Shown: one piece after another, positions 1 through 6,502 of the stretch
Numbering within the stretch: the first letter of the stretch is position 1
Layout of the letters: every line of letters begins with the position of its first letter
Assembly: GCA_045643165.1 (NCBI GenBank)
Contig: JAZUKF010000006.1
Location: forward strand, 1 to 9,796
From: SIG575 sp045643165
Lineage (GTDB): Bacteria > Bacillota > Clostridia > Oscillospirales > Acutalibacteraceae
DNA: 9,796 nt
Reading direction: 5' to 3'
Position numbers and translations under genes: made by a program
Notes under the pieces: generated by a model
What the model was told of the DNA's origin: nothing
The model's database searches: none
What the model saw: only the letters and a program-made list of their open reading frames with translations

Positions 1-1
1 A

Positions 2-1507
2 TTTAAGATTTCTGATAGTGCTAACGGTATATATAATCTTGGTTTACAGTATGATCCCGATAATACTTATGACGGAAATATGAATGATATAATTATAAAG
101 TGCGAAAACGGCTCACTTAATATTAAGCCTAATGTTTCGTCCAAAACTGTATTATTCTATGATGATTGTTCTGTGGTTTGCGGTGATGAAATTTTTATAC
201 CAATTAAAATTAAGAACCAAAATACTACGCGTTCACTGACCTTTAATGTAAAGTATGATACCTCTGTCTTTACATTTGTTTCCACTGATTCTGATAATGC
301 GTATATATCTTATACAAATAACAATGGTACGGTATCAATAAATCTGGCATCTTTAGATATATGTCAAAACGGTACAACTGTTGTTACAATCAGAATAAAA
401 ACTAAAGCTATAGGGGAAACTGTTTTATCGTTAAACTCCGAAAATACCGGGATTTCCTTTGAGAGCGGTATAATAACCGTAAATGAAAATTTGTCAATCA
501 AACCGATGATTTTTGCAGGAAATGCAAGTGGAAAAGTGGGATCCATAGTCCGTATCCCTATAAGTGTTAAAAATAATCCAGGAATCGCCGGATACAAGAT
601 TAAAATTAAGTTTGATTCTGATTTTTTAGAGCCGATAGATATTGAAGACGGCGAGTATTACGCTGGTGAATTTAATAATCTTGGTGCAAAGAATGGTGAA
701 ATCAGCGTTATTTGGATAAATACAACGGGAAATAACACTGTGGAAAATGGTGAACTGTTTACTGTCAGTTTCAGAGTACTTAAAGAAGGATCAAATGATA
801 TAGTGGTATCCTACTCGAAACCTGATACATTTAACGATAATTCTGAAGAATTAGATTTTATATGTAATAACGGTTTGGAATTTGCCGGTCAGTTGTTAAA
901 TGTAAAGAATAGTCAAAGTGTAATAATAGATGATTATTCACAATTCATCTTTGGATTTGATTCACGATTGCATACAATAATGCAGTATTTTGATGTTGCT
1001 GATGGATTTACAATTTCAGAAAAATCAAATGATAAGTCTTTCGGTACAGGCTCAAAATTATCTGTAATTAAAAATGGTGAAGTGTTTGATGAGTATACAG
1101 TTATCGTTTTCGGTGATGTTAACGGTGACAGTATTTATGATGGCAATGATGCTGTTATAGTAAGTTTTCTTGCAAATGGTATGCTTACCAAAGACGATGT
1201 TGGCGAAGCGGTTTGGATAGCTGCAGATTGTAACCATGATGGTGAAATCAATCAGGCTGATGTTGATATTCTGATACAGGCAGGTTTGCTGCTTTCTGAG
1301 GTTGACCAAACCAAAACCACAGAAGAATTATCAAGCAACTCTGTGTATCTTAAATACAAAAGTCTAATTGACCAAACCCCCGAAACACCTACACAAAAAA
1401 CAGAGCAAAATTTACTTACAAGCATCTTTAAGATAATAGTTGAGTTTTTAAAATCAATAGTTGCAATTTTCAAAAATATTATGTCAGGATTTGTTTTTGT
1501 CGAATAA
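2..1507 (+). CDS. Cohesin-like/dockerin domain surface protein, 5'-truncated by the window
   Basis: The reading frame is open from base 2, so the gene starts before the window; the Met at base 80 is internal. Numbering from that Met, a partial beta-sandwich ends near residue 18 (NGSLNIKP). Two cohesin-like modules follow, about 22-135 and 139-270; the second has the typical GKVGSIVRIPISVKNNPGIAG and KFDSDFLEP strands. A linker-type domain (about 280-343) leads to a dockerin-like pair of EF-hand calcium loops, DVNGDSIYDGND (346-357) and DCNHDGEINQAD (383-394). The tail is a Thr/Gln/Pro-rich linker and a strongly amphipathic helix (445-470, with Lys about every seventh residue) that may touch the membrane. 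No catalytic domain is visible. Dockerins bind cohesins in cellulosomes, so an adaptor scaffoldin is possible, but divergent cohesin folds also occur in non-cellulosomal surface proteins of Clostridia. The module family calls are fairly secure; partner and role are inference. Confidence 0.85.
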   Translation, partial: FKISDSANGIYNLGLQYDPDNTYDGNMNDIIIKCENGSLNIKPNVSSKTVLFYDDCSVVCGDEIFIPIKIKNQNTTRSLTFNVKYDTSVFTFVSTDSDNAYISYTNNNGTVSINLASLDICQNGTTVVTIRIKTKAIGETVLSLNSENTGISFESGIITVNENLSIKPMIFAGNASGKVGSIVRIPISVKNNPGIAGYKIKIKFDSDFLEPIDIEDGEYYAGEFNNLGAKNGEISVIWINTTGNNTVENGELFTVSFRVLKEGSNDIVVSYSKPDTFNDNSEELDFICNNGLEFAGQLLNVKNSQSVIIDDYSQFIFGFDSRLHTIMQYFDVADGFTISEKSNDKSFGTGSKLSVIKNGEVFDEYTVIVFGDVNGDSIYDGNDAVIVSFLANGMLTKDDVGEAVWIAADCNHDGEINQADVDILIQAGLLLSEVDQTKTTEELSSNSVYLKYKSLIDQTPETPTQKTEQNLLTSIFKIIVEFLKSIVAIFKNIMSGFVFVE

Positions 1508-1526
1508 AATTACATAATGTAAGTAA

Positions 1527-1565
1527 GCAAAGAGGTTTGGACAGTTAAGATCCAAACCTCTTTGC
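1527..1565. terminator. Hairpin between the dockerin gene and tnpV remnant, probably bidirectional
   Basis: A perfect 15-bp inverted repeat (gcaaagaggtttgga at 1527-1541, with its complement at 1551-1565) encloses a 9-nt loop, 20 bases after the dockerin gene stop and directly beside the tnpV remnant stop. The stem is long and stable, but no strong U-tract follows in either direction, so termination efficiency is uncertain. It would serve the convergent ends of both genes. Confidence 0.7.
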
Positions 1566-1566
1566 C

Positions 1567-1943
1567 TTATTTATAAATTAGTTCATTATTTATAATCTCT
1601 CTTGCACAATTATAGATATTGTTCATTATGCCTACCCATAACATCTGATTTTCGACTTTGAGTTGTTCGGTAATACCCTCGGCTTTTTGCCATATCATTT
1701 ACGAGTCGGAGAGAACATAGCTTCTGCTTGTTCGTTAATATCGGCAAAGTTTGTAGGGTGTTATCCATTAGCATAATTGTATAAGTAGCTTTTAATATTA
1801 TTTAAGACAATACCTGTGCCTTATTTCCCAAACATCTATCGGTCGTTTATCTTCTTCAGGTAGTAATGTGTTAAATCAGACATGTAATAATCACCTTGCA
1901 ATGTGTAGCTGATACCTGTTTTTTCATCAATAATTTTTTTCAT
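1567..1943 (-). pseudogene. tnpV: Frameshifted TnpV-family transposon protein
   Basis: TnpV proteins are about 120-residue accessory proteins of serine-recombinase elements; their biochemical role is poorly known. Reading the minus strand from the ATG at 1943 gives MKKIIDEKTGISYTLQGDYY, a typical TnpV N-terminus. The frame is then lost: LPEEDKRPIDVWEIRH appears in a second frame (about 1869-1810), NFADINEQAEAMFS in another after a stop (about 1751-1710), and the C-terminus EGITEQLKVENQMLWV, ending in NNELIYK and a stop at 1567-1569, in a further one. All pieces are in the correct order and add up to full length (about 125 codons), so this is one gene with several indels and stops. An in-frame start further upstream (near 2045) would add a leader unlike the family and was not used. 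The family is recognised from motif order; the pseudogene call is firm. Confidence 0.85.
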
Positions 1944-1974
1944 AATTAATAACCTACTGTAATTTGGCAGCTTA

Positions 1975-2003
1975 ATTGTACCAAGCAACAGGAGATTTGT
2001 CGA
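1975..2003 (-). promoter_or_regulatory. tnpV: Promoter-like site for tnpV remnant
   Basis: On the minus strand TCGACA (1998-2003) and TACAAT (1975-1980) are separated by 17 nt, each one mismatch from the sigma-A consensus. The site lies about 30 nt upstream of the tnpV ATG at 1943, and a weak Shine-Dalgarno (AGTAGG) lies between them. Confidence 0.45.
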
Positions 2004-2090
2004 ATGTGTGAAATAAAAAGTTTTATATTTTATATATTGGTGCAAATAGTGTCATTTTATGTCAATATTATATCAAAGACAGCATAATAT

Positions 2091-2120
2091 CCGATTATTT
2101 ATAATTATATTATCGGAGGA
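2091..2120 (+). promoter_or_regulatory. Imperfect palindrome overlapping the recombinase ribosome binding site
   Basis: A 26-nt AT-rich imperfect palindrome begins ccgat (2091-2095) and ends atcgg (2112-2116). Its right arm runs into the Shine-Dalgarno GGAGGA (2115-2120), 9 nt before the recombinase ATG. It could be an operator or a hairpin limiting translation; no experimental or family-level support is available from the sequence. Confidence 0.3.
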
Positions 2121-2129
2121 TATGATAGA

Positions 2130-2642
2130 ATGAAATTAGTTGTTTATGCACGATTTTCATGTCATAATCAGAATAAACAATCTATTGAAGATCAGTTAAA
2201 AGTTTGCAATGATTTAGCATTGGCAAACGGTCACACGGTTGTCTGTACATATATTGACCGTACTCAAAGCGGCACATCGGACAGTCGAGCAGAATTTCAA
2301 AAAATGATTGCCGACAGCGACAAGCATACTTTTGACGGAGTACTCGTTTATCAGTTTGACAGATTCACCCGCAACCATTACGACAATGCAATAAATGAAC
2401 AGTGTACGTGTTATTTCCGCAATAGAAAACATTGCAGATAATACCTCGGGAATACTCGTAGAGGTTGTACTTGAAAGTATGGCGGAATACTATTCGGCTG
2501 AACTTTCACAGAAAATACATCACGATATGGATTTAAATGCAGAAAAATGTCTTTCTACAGGTAGCAATCCGGGACTTGGATTTAAGGTTGAAGGTTGACT
2601 CTGAAGCAAGTTTTATATTGATGAGGGTTCAGCAAAAATAAT
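2130..2642 (+). pseudogene. Large serine recombinase, frameshifted and truncated
   Basis: Serine recombinases cut and rejoin DNA through a catalytic serine to excise and insert elements. The N-terminal resolvase domain reads VVYARFSCHNQ with the expected catalytic Ser10, then QSIEDQLKVC, the YIDRTQSGTSD strand and VYQFDRFTRN. Near base 2397 the frame breaks, with a short deletion in the stretch that normally reads like YKAKLKKNG. The next frame continues VRVISAIENIADN, GMAEYYSAELSQK-like sequence (here SMAEYYSAELSQK) and CLSTGSNPGLGFKV, then stops at about 2598. A further shift gives FYIDEGSAKII up to about 2642, where similarity ends abruptly. The family runs to 500 residues or more, so the recombinase and zinc-ribbon DNA-binding parts are missing. 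A good Shine-Dalgarno (GGAGGA, 2115-2120) precedes the ATG, so a roughly 100-residue catalytic-domain fragment could still be made, but recombination is not expected. Confidence 0.88.
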
Positions 2643-2849
2643 ATCTGCGGAGAAAAACTTCGTAAAATCCGAATCAGCAAAGGATTATCACAAAGTGAAT
2701 TGGCTAAACATATGCAACTGTTCGGATACGACGTTGACCACTATTTTATCAGACGTGTCGAAAACGGAGAAAGATTTGTTACGGATATTGATTTGAAAAT
2801 ATTTTATGATACACTAAATATAGAGTCATCGGATATTCTTGATTTCTAA
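2625..2849 (+). pseudogene. Xre-type HTH regulator remnant lacking a start codon
   Basis: The frame opens after a stop at 2622-2624 and ends with TAA at 2847-2849. From 2640 it reads NICGEKLRKIRISKGLSQSE, then LAKHMQLFGYDVD, IRRVENGERFVTDIDLK and a C-terminus ending SSDILDF. This is a compact HTH_3 (Xre/Cro) domain of about 70 residues with the usual LSQSELA turn helix and a conserved RxENGER motif. No ATG, GTG or TTG lies upstream in frame: the codon before Ile2643 is AAT where such proteins have Met. The sequence adjoins the truncated recombinase at 2640-2643, so the start was probably lost when a deletion joined the two. The stop codon sits at the edge of the terminator hairpin. The domain assignment is confident; loss of function is inferred. 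Confidence 0.7.
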
Positions 2850-2888
2850 AAAAATCCCCCAAAACGGCTACCGTTTCGGGGGATTTTT
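2848..2888 (-). terminator. Rho-independent terminator of the Na+-pumping decarboxylase operon
   Basis: An inverted repeat (2850-2867 with 2871-2888, one mismatch, 3-nt loop) has a C5/G5 core. On the minus strand it is followed by a run of seven U, the classical intrinsic terminator, 17 nt after the oadB stop. A T5 run on the plus side means it can also stop transcription arriving from the HTH remnant. Confidence 0.9.
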
Positions 2889-2904
2889 ATATCAATTTAT
2901 TCCG

Positions 2905-4110
2905 TCAGTTACCGAAAAGCATCAGCAAAAATCCTGCCGCAACGGCGGAGCCGATTACACCGGCAACATTCGGTCCCATTGCGTGCATGAGAAGGAAGTT
3001 TGTAGGATTATACTTTCTACCTTCGTTTTGTGCAACTCTTGCAGCCATAGGAACTGCTGATACACCTGCCGCACCGATAAGGGGATTGATTTTTCCTTTT
3101 GTGATAACATAAAGAAGTTTTCCGATAAGAACTCCGCCGGCAGTGGAGAAAATAAATGCCGTAAGTCCGAGAATTACTATCTTTATTGTTTTAAACTGAA
3201 TGAAATCCTCTCCGTTTGCCGTTGCACCTACACAAACACCCAGCATAATTGTAACAATGTTCATAAGTGCGTTTTGTGCCGTATCGGATAATCTGTCCAC
3301 AACTCCGCATTCTTTAAACAAATTACCCAGCATAAACATTCCGAGAAGCGGAACAACCGACGGAAGGATAAAAGCAACAAGAATCAAAACAACAACCGGG
3401 AAAATTATTTTTTCCGTCTTTGATACTTTTCTCAACTGCTTCATTTCAACTTTTCTTTCTTTTTCCGTTGTAAGAACCTTCATAATCGGAGGCTGAATAA
3501 TCGGAATAAGAGCCATATATGAATATGCCGCCAAAGCAATGGGAGCCAACAGATGAGAGGCAAGTTTTGAAGCAAGGAAAATTGCTGTCGGGCCGTCTGC
3601 ACCGCCGATAATTGCGATTGATGCCGCTTCGGAAGGTGTAAATCCCAAAAGAATCGCTATGATAAATGCGATATAAATTCCCAGTTGTGCCGCCGCACCG
3701 AGAACAAGCGAAACAGGATTTGAAAGAAGCGGACCGAAATCCGTCATGGCACCTACGCCCATAAAGATAAGACAGGGGAATATACTTGATTTTACTCCCA
3801 CATACAATATACGAAGTACACCGGATTCATACCAATGCTCCGCTTCACCGGATGCAATATAATTCTTTACATTATCACCGATTGCACCGAGCTGACCGCC
3901 TGTTACATCCCTCATAATATCCGCACCGGGGAGGTTTGCAAGAAGAATTCCGAAAGCGATAGGAACAAGAAGAAGCGGTTCAAATTTTTTCTTGATTGCA
4001 AGGAAAAGGAAAACAAATGCAACGAAAATCATTACAAGGTTTCTCCAATCAAGAAGAGAAAATCCCGAACTTTCCCACAATCCTATTAAAATATTTTTAA
4101 TCAATTCCAT
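2905..4110 (-). CDS. oadB: Na+-translocating decarboxylase, beta subunit (OadB-type)
   Basis: This integral membrane subunit removes CO2 from carboxybiotin and uses the free energy to export Na+, converting decarboxylation into a sodium gradient. The 401 residues contain many hydrophobic helices and the family signature IIGGADGPTAIF with the Na+-binding aspartate at 172. Y198, N342, G346, S351 and R358 match, with a constant offset of 31, the residues reported as functional in Klebsiella OadB (Y229, N373, G377, S382, R389). The C-terminus carries the HAMGPNVAG motif. The ATG at 4110 has an AGGAGG Shine-Dalgarno just after the stop of the biotin carrier gene, 14 nt away. It is the last gene of the operon, followed by a terminator. 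The beta subunits of oxaloacetate, methylmalonyl-CoA, glutaconyl-CoA and malonate decarboxylases are alike; the substrate is inferred from the carboxyltransferase gene. Confidence 0.95.
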   Translation of the reverse strand: MELIKNILIGLWESSGFSLLDWRNLVMIFVAFVFLFLAIKKKFEPLLLVPIAFGILLANLPGADIMRDVTGGQLGAIGDNVKNYIASGEAEHWYESGVLRILYVGVKSSIFPCLIFMGVGAMTDFGPLLSNPVSLVLGAAAQLGIYIAFIIAILLGFTPSEAASIAIIGGADGPTAIFLASKLASHLLAPIALAAYSYMALIPIIQPPIMKVLTTEKERKVEMKQLRKVSKTEKIIFPVVVLILVAFILPSVVPLLGMFMLGNLFKECGVVDRLSDTAQNALMNIVTIMLGVCVGATANGEDFIQFKTIKIVILGLTAFIFSTAGGVLIGKLLYVITKGKINPLIGAAGVSAVPMAARVAQNEGRKYNPTNFLLMHAMGPNVAGVIGSAVAAGFLLMLFGN

Positions 4111-4124
4111 TATGTTGCCTCCTG

Positions 4125-4505
4125 TTATATGACGGCGAGAACGGCATCTGTATCAACCGTAGAACCCTTTGAAACAAGAACCTGTTTAACCGTTCCTGCC
4201 GACGGAGCGACAATTTCGTTTTCCATTTTCATGGCTTCAAGAATAAACATAACGTCCCCTGCATTTACACTTTGACCTGCAGATACATTTACGGAAAGTA
4301 TATTTCCGGGCATAGGTGCAATAACTTTTGTACCTGCCGCAGTAGCAGCGGTATTTGCTGCGGGTGCCGCAACCGGATTAGCGTCAACAGGTGCTGAAAC
4401 AGGTGCGGTAACAGGTGCCGCATCTGTAACAGACGTAATAACCGCATCCGTTTTTGTTACATCAACTTCATATATTTTACCGTTAAGAGTTACTTCATAT
4501 TTCAT
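4125..4505 (-). CDS. Biotin carboxyl carrier protein of the Na+-pumping decarboxylase
   Basis: A 126-residue carrier whose biotin shuttles CO2 from the cytoplasmic carboxyltransferase to the membrane beta subunit. It has a short N-terminal beta region (MKYEVTLNGKIYEVDV), an Ala/Pro/Val-rich flexible linker (about 28-58) and a C-terminal biotinyl domain with the EAMKMEN motif; Lys93 is the residue to be biotinylated. The frame stays open upstream to an ATG at 4619, but that would overlap oadG by over 100 nt and add an unrelated leader. The ATG at 4505, preceded by GGAGGA inside the oadG 3' end and one base after the oadG stop, is the better start and suggests translational coupling. In Klebsiella oxaloacetate decarboxylase this domain is fused to the alpha subunit; here it is a separate gene, as in methylmalonyl-CoA decarboxylase and many Clostridia operons. 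Confidence 0.93.
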   Translation of the reverse strand: MKYEVTLNGKIYEVDVTKTDAVITSVTDAAPVTAPVSAPVDANPVAAPAANTAATAAGTKVIAPMPGNILSVNVSAGQSVNAGDVMFILEAMKMENEIVAPSAGTVKQVLVSKGSTVDTDAVLAVI

Positions 4506-4506
4506 T

Positions 4507-4872
4507 TTATTCTTCCTCCGATATGCATTTGATAGAATTGAATTGAAGCCTGTTAAGAGGAATACCGCTTTTATCACTGACGATAGCCATAATGACTGCG
4601 GCTTCACTCTCCGAAACACCTACAAGTTTTAAAGAACCTTTTGATGTTCCTTCGGGTAACGGAACACCGGCAGAAGAATCTGCAACAACCGGTTCAACCT
4701 TACGTTTCTTCTGAGCAGAATCAAATACTGCTCCCATTATTTTTACAAAAAATGCAATTACACCGAGAACGATAAACACTATTAAAAAACCGATCAAAGA
4801 AATAATCAACGCTCTCGGCAATGTCATCTTTCCGTCAACAAAAACCTTCTGAAAAATGCTGAGCGACTGCAT
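4507..4872 (-). CDS. oadG: OadG-type gamma/delta subunit of the Na+-pumping decarboxylase
   Basis: A 121-residue small membrane subunit that in this family tethers the carboxyltransferase to the beta subunit. It has a short N-terminus, one clear transmembrane helix (about 19-46, starting LPRALIISLIGFLIVFIVLG), then a basic stretch (KKRK, 55-58), a Pro/Ser/Gly-rich linker and a small C-terminal segment, VSESEAAVIMAIVSDKSG, resembling the end of MmdD/OadG proteins. Its ATG overlaps the stop of the upstream carboxyltransferase gene by one base (TAATG), with a GGAGGG Shine-Dalgarno in that gene's last codons, so the two are very likely translationally coupled. Small OadG proteins diverge fast; the assignment rests on the membrane topology, the C-terminal motif and the position between the carboxyltransferase and the biotin carrier. 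Confidence 0.85.
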   Translation of the reverse strand: MQSLSIFQKVFVDGKMTLPRALIISLIGFLIVFIVLGVIAFFVKIMGAVFDSAQKKRKVEPVVADSSAGVPLPEGTSKGSLKLVGVSESEAAVIMAIVSDKSGIPLNRLQFNSIKCISEEE

Positions 4873-6257
4873 TATTTACCCTCCTCAACAGACTTAATCG
4901 TATATGTGAATGTTCTGGAATTCATTTCTTCTCTTGCGTCAAAAAATTTCTCCGCAAGCTGAGGAAATGCAATATATGAAAGAACATCTTCATCGCTTTT
5001 TGCTTTACTGCCCAATTCTTTTTTTGTCTTTTCAAAGATAGGTTCAAGCGTATCTGCAAAACGTCCGGTAATACCTTTTTCTTCTCCGAGACAAAGTTTT
5101 TTCAGTTCATTACTGATTTTTCCCGGAGCCTTTCCGTATTCGCCTTTAACATAAGCTTTAATTTCCTTTGAAATGTTTTTATATTTTCCGGCAAGTACGT
5201 TTGATGTTGCCTGAACTCCCACCATCTGACTCATGGGGGTAACAAGCGGAGGATATCCCATATCCTTTCTTACATTCGGCACCTCGGCAAGAACTTCATC
5301 AAGTTTATCAAGTTTTTTCTGCGCGGTAAGCTGAGCCACAAGATTTGAAAGCATTCCGCCGGGAACCTGATAATTTAACGCATCCGTATCGGTTGCCAGA
5401 ACAACGGGGTTAAGAAGTTTATTATCAAGACATTTTGCTCTGTAAGATTTAAAGAAATCGTTTATCTTTTTAAGAGAATCCATATTGAGGTCAACATCAT
5501 ATCCCTGCTGTTTAAATGAATATGCCATTGTTTCCGTAGCGGGCTGTGAAGTACCTCCGGAGAAACAGGAAATTGCCGTATCAATAACATCCGCACCGGC
5601 TTCCACAACCTTTTGAAGTGTAACAGGTCCGAGACCGGTTGTGCTGTGAGTGTGAACGATAACGGGAAGTTTTACGTTTTCTTTAAGTGCTTTTACAAGG
5701 TCATAGCCCTCCTGAGGTCCCATGATACCGGCCATGTCTTTTATGCAAATTGTCTGAACACCCAAAGTTTCCATCTGTTTGGCAAGTTTAACATACGCTT
5801 CAAGATTGTGAATAGGACTTATCGTAAAGCATATTGTACCGGATGCTATCGCACCGTTTTTAAGCGTTTCATCAACGGCGACCTCAATGTTTCTGATGTC
5901 ATTTAATGCGTCAAAAATTCTTATCACATCAATTCCGTTTTCAACGCTCTTTTTTACAAACATACGTACAACATCATCGGGATAATGTTTATATCCCAAA
6001 AGATTTTGTCCCCTCAGAAGCATCTGAAGTTTCGTATTCGGACAGGCTTTTTTAATTTTACGAAGTCTTTCCCAGGGATCTTCATTAAGATATCTTAAAC
6101 AGGAATCAAAAGTTGCACCGCCCCAACATTCAAGAGAATAAAAACCGGCTTTATCAAGTTCCGTTAAAACAGGCTCAAATTCCTCAAAGGGCATTCTCGT
6201 AGCAATAAGAGATTGGTTTGCATCTCTTAAAACCGTTTCTGTGAATTGTACTTTCAT
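4872..6257 (-). CDS. oadA: Carboxyltransferase subunit of oxaloacetate decarboxylase (OadA/PycB-type)
   Basis: A 461-residue cytoplasmic TIM-barrel enzyme that moves the carboxylate of a 2-oxoacid, most likely oxaloacetate, onto biotin and releases pyruvate. It begins FTETVLRDANQSLIATRM, with Arg11 and the metal ligand Asp12, and carries ECWGGATFD (43-51), LLRGQNLLGY (80-89), IKDMAG with the conserved active-site Lys173 and VHTHSTTG with metal ligands His202 and His204. The conserved C-terminal PYC/OADA domain (from about 300) contains GGMLSNL and YPPLVTPMSQMVG. It ends near residue 460 without a biotin domain, which is supplied by the separate carrier gene two genes downstream. The ATG at 6257 has a GGAGG site 8-9 nt upstream. 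Being first in the operon with Na+-pump subunits favours oxaloacetate decarboxylase over a pyruvate carboxylase B subunit; the two are hard to tell apart from sequence alone. Confidence 0.9.
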   Translation of the reverse strand: MKVQFTETVLRDANQSLIATRMPFEEFEPVLTELDKAGFYSLECWGGATFDSCLRYLNEDPWERLRKIKKACPNTKLQMLLRGQNLLGYKHYPDDVVRMFVKKSVENGIDVIRIFDALNDIRNIEVAVDETLKNGAIASGTICFTISPIHNLEAYVKLAKQMETLGVQTICIKDMAGIMGPQEGYDLVKALKENVKLPVIVHTHSTTGLGPVTLQKVVEAGADVIDTAISCFSGGTSQPATETMAYSFKQQGYDVDLNMDSLKKINDFFKSYRAKCLDNKLLNPVVLATDTDALNYQVPGGMLSNLVAQLTAQKKLDKLDEVLAEVPNVRKDMGYPPLVTPMSQMVGVQATSNVLAGKYKNISKEIKAYVKGEYGKAPGKISNELKKLCLGEEKGITGRFADTLEPIFEKTKKELGSKAKSDEDVLSYIAFPQLAEKFFDAREEMNSRTFTYTIKSVEEGK

Positions 6258-6329
6258 ATATATTACCTCCGTTCAATGGCAATAAAACATTTTTGGCTGG
6301 TTTTTAAACAATTAAAAATTTTTTACCTT

Positions 6330-6335
6330 ATTATA
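6330..6335 (-). promoter_or_regulatory. Candidate -10 box of the decarboxylase operon
   Basis: A perfect TATAAT on the minus strand lies about 72 nt upstream of the oadA-like start. No convincing -35 box lies 16-18 nt further upstream and the TG is two bases away rather than one, so this is a composition-prone match in AT-rich DNA. It is the best candidate in the 245-bp divergent intergenic region. Confidence 0.35.
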
Positions 6336-6443
6336 ATCATTTAGAATTTTATTCCATTTTTAATTAAATTGCAATGCCTTTTTTTATTTTCTCCGATTTA
6401 AACCAAAAAACAACATGAATACATCTTTTTTTGTAGCATTTTA

Positions 6444-6472
6444 TTGACATTTTTTATCGGTTTAATTAAAAT
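6444..6472 (+). promoter_or_regulatory. Sigma-A promoter of the radical SAM gene
   Basis: A consensus -35 TTGACA (6444-6449), a 17-nt spacer and TAAAAT (6467-6472, one mismatch) predict transcription starting near 6479. That leaves a short leader of roughly 24-33 nt before the radical SAM start. Confidence 0.75.
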
Positions 6473-6502
6473 ATTCACAATGATATTATTTTAGAAAAAA
6501 CG

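Larger units (their letters stand above)
1567..2849. mobile_element. Decayed TnpV/serine-recombinase element remnant
   Basis: This segment carries a broken tnpV on the minus strand, a broken large serine recombinase on the plus strand and a start-less HTH gene fragment, with no intact gene between them. TnpV-type proteins accompany large serine recombinases in Tn4451-like and related Clostridia elements, so the most economical reading is the scar of one such element after internal deletion. No cargo gene, terminal repeat or target duplication could be recognised. The outer limits given are those of the recognisable coding remnants, not proven element ends. Confidence 0.75.

Noticed and set aside
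1944..2045. N-terminal extension of the tnpV frame to an ATG at 2045
   Set aside because: TnpV proteins begin at the MKK motif (1943), and a promoter-like site lies between the two positions.
2038..2090. Sigma-A promoter for the recombinase remnant
   Set aside because: CATAAT at 2083-2088 is a reasonable -10, but no acceptable -35 lies 16-18 nt upstream, and such matches are expected in AT-rich DNA.
3200..3496. 98-codon plus-strand frame inside oadB
   Set aside because: It is the antisense of membrane helices of OadB, with no independent support.
4506..4619. Upstream in-frame start that would lengthen the biotin carrier protein by 38 residues
   Set aside because: It would overlap oadG by over 100 nt, the added residues do not resemble the family, and the ATG at 4505 has a good Shine-Dalgarno and tight spacing.
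5613..5906. 97-codon plus-strand frame inside the carboxyltransferase gene
   Set aside because: It is antisense to conserved active-site motifs of the enzyme and has no family resemblance or ribosome binding site.
6258..6502. Riboswitch or leader RNA in the divergent intergenic region
   Set aside because: The region is AT-rich without a stable stem set or terminator hairpin, and the predicted leader of the radical SAM gene is too short.
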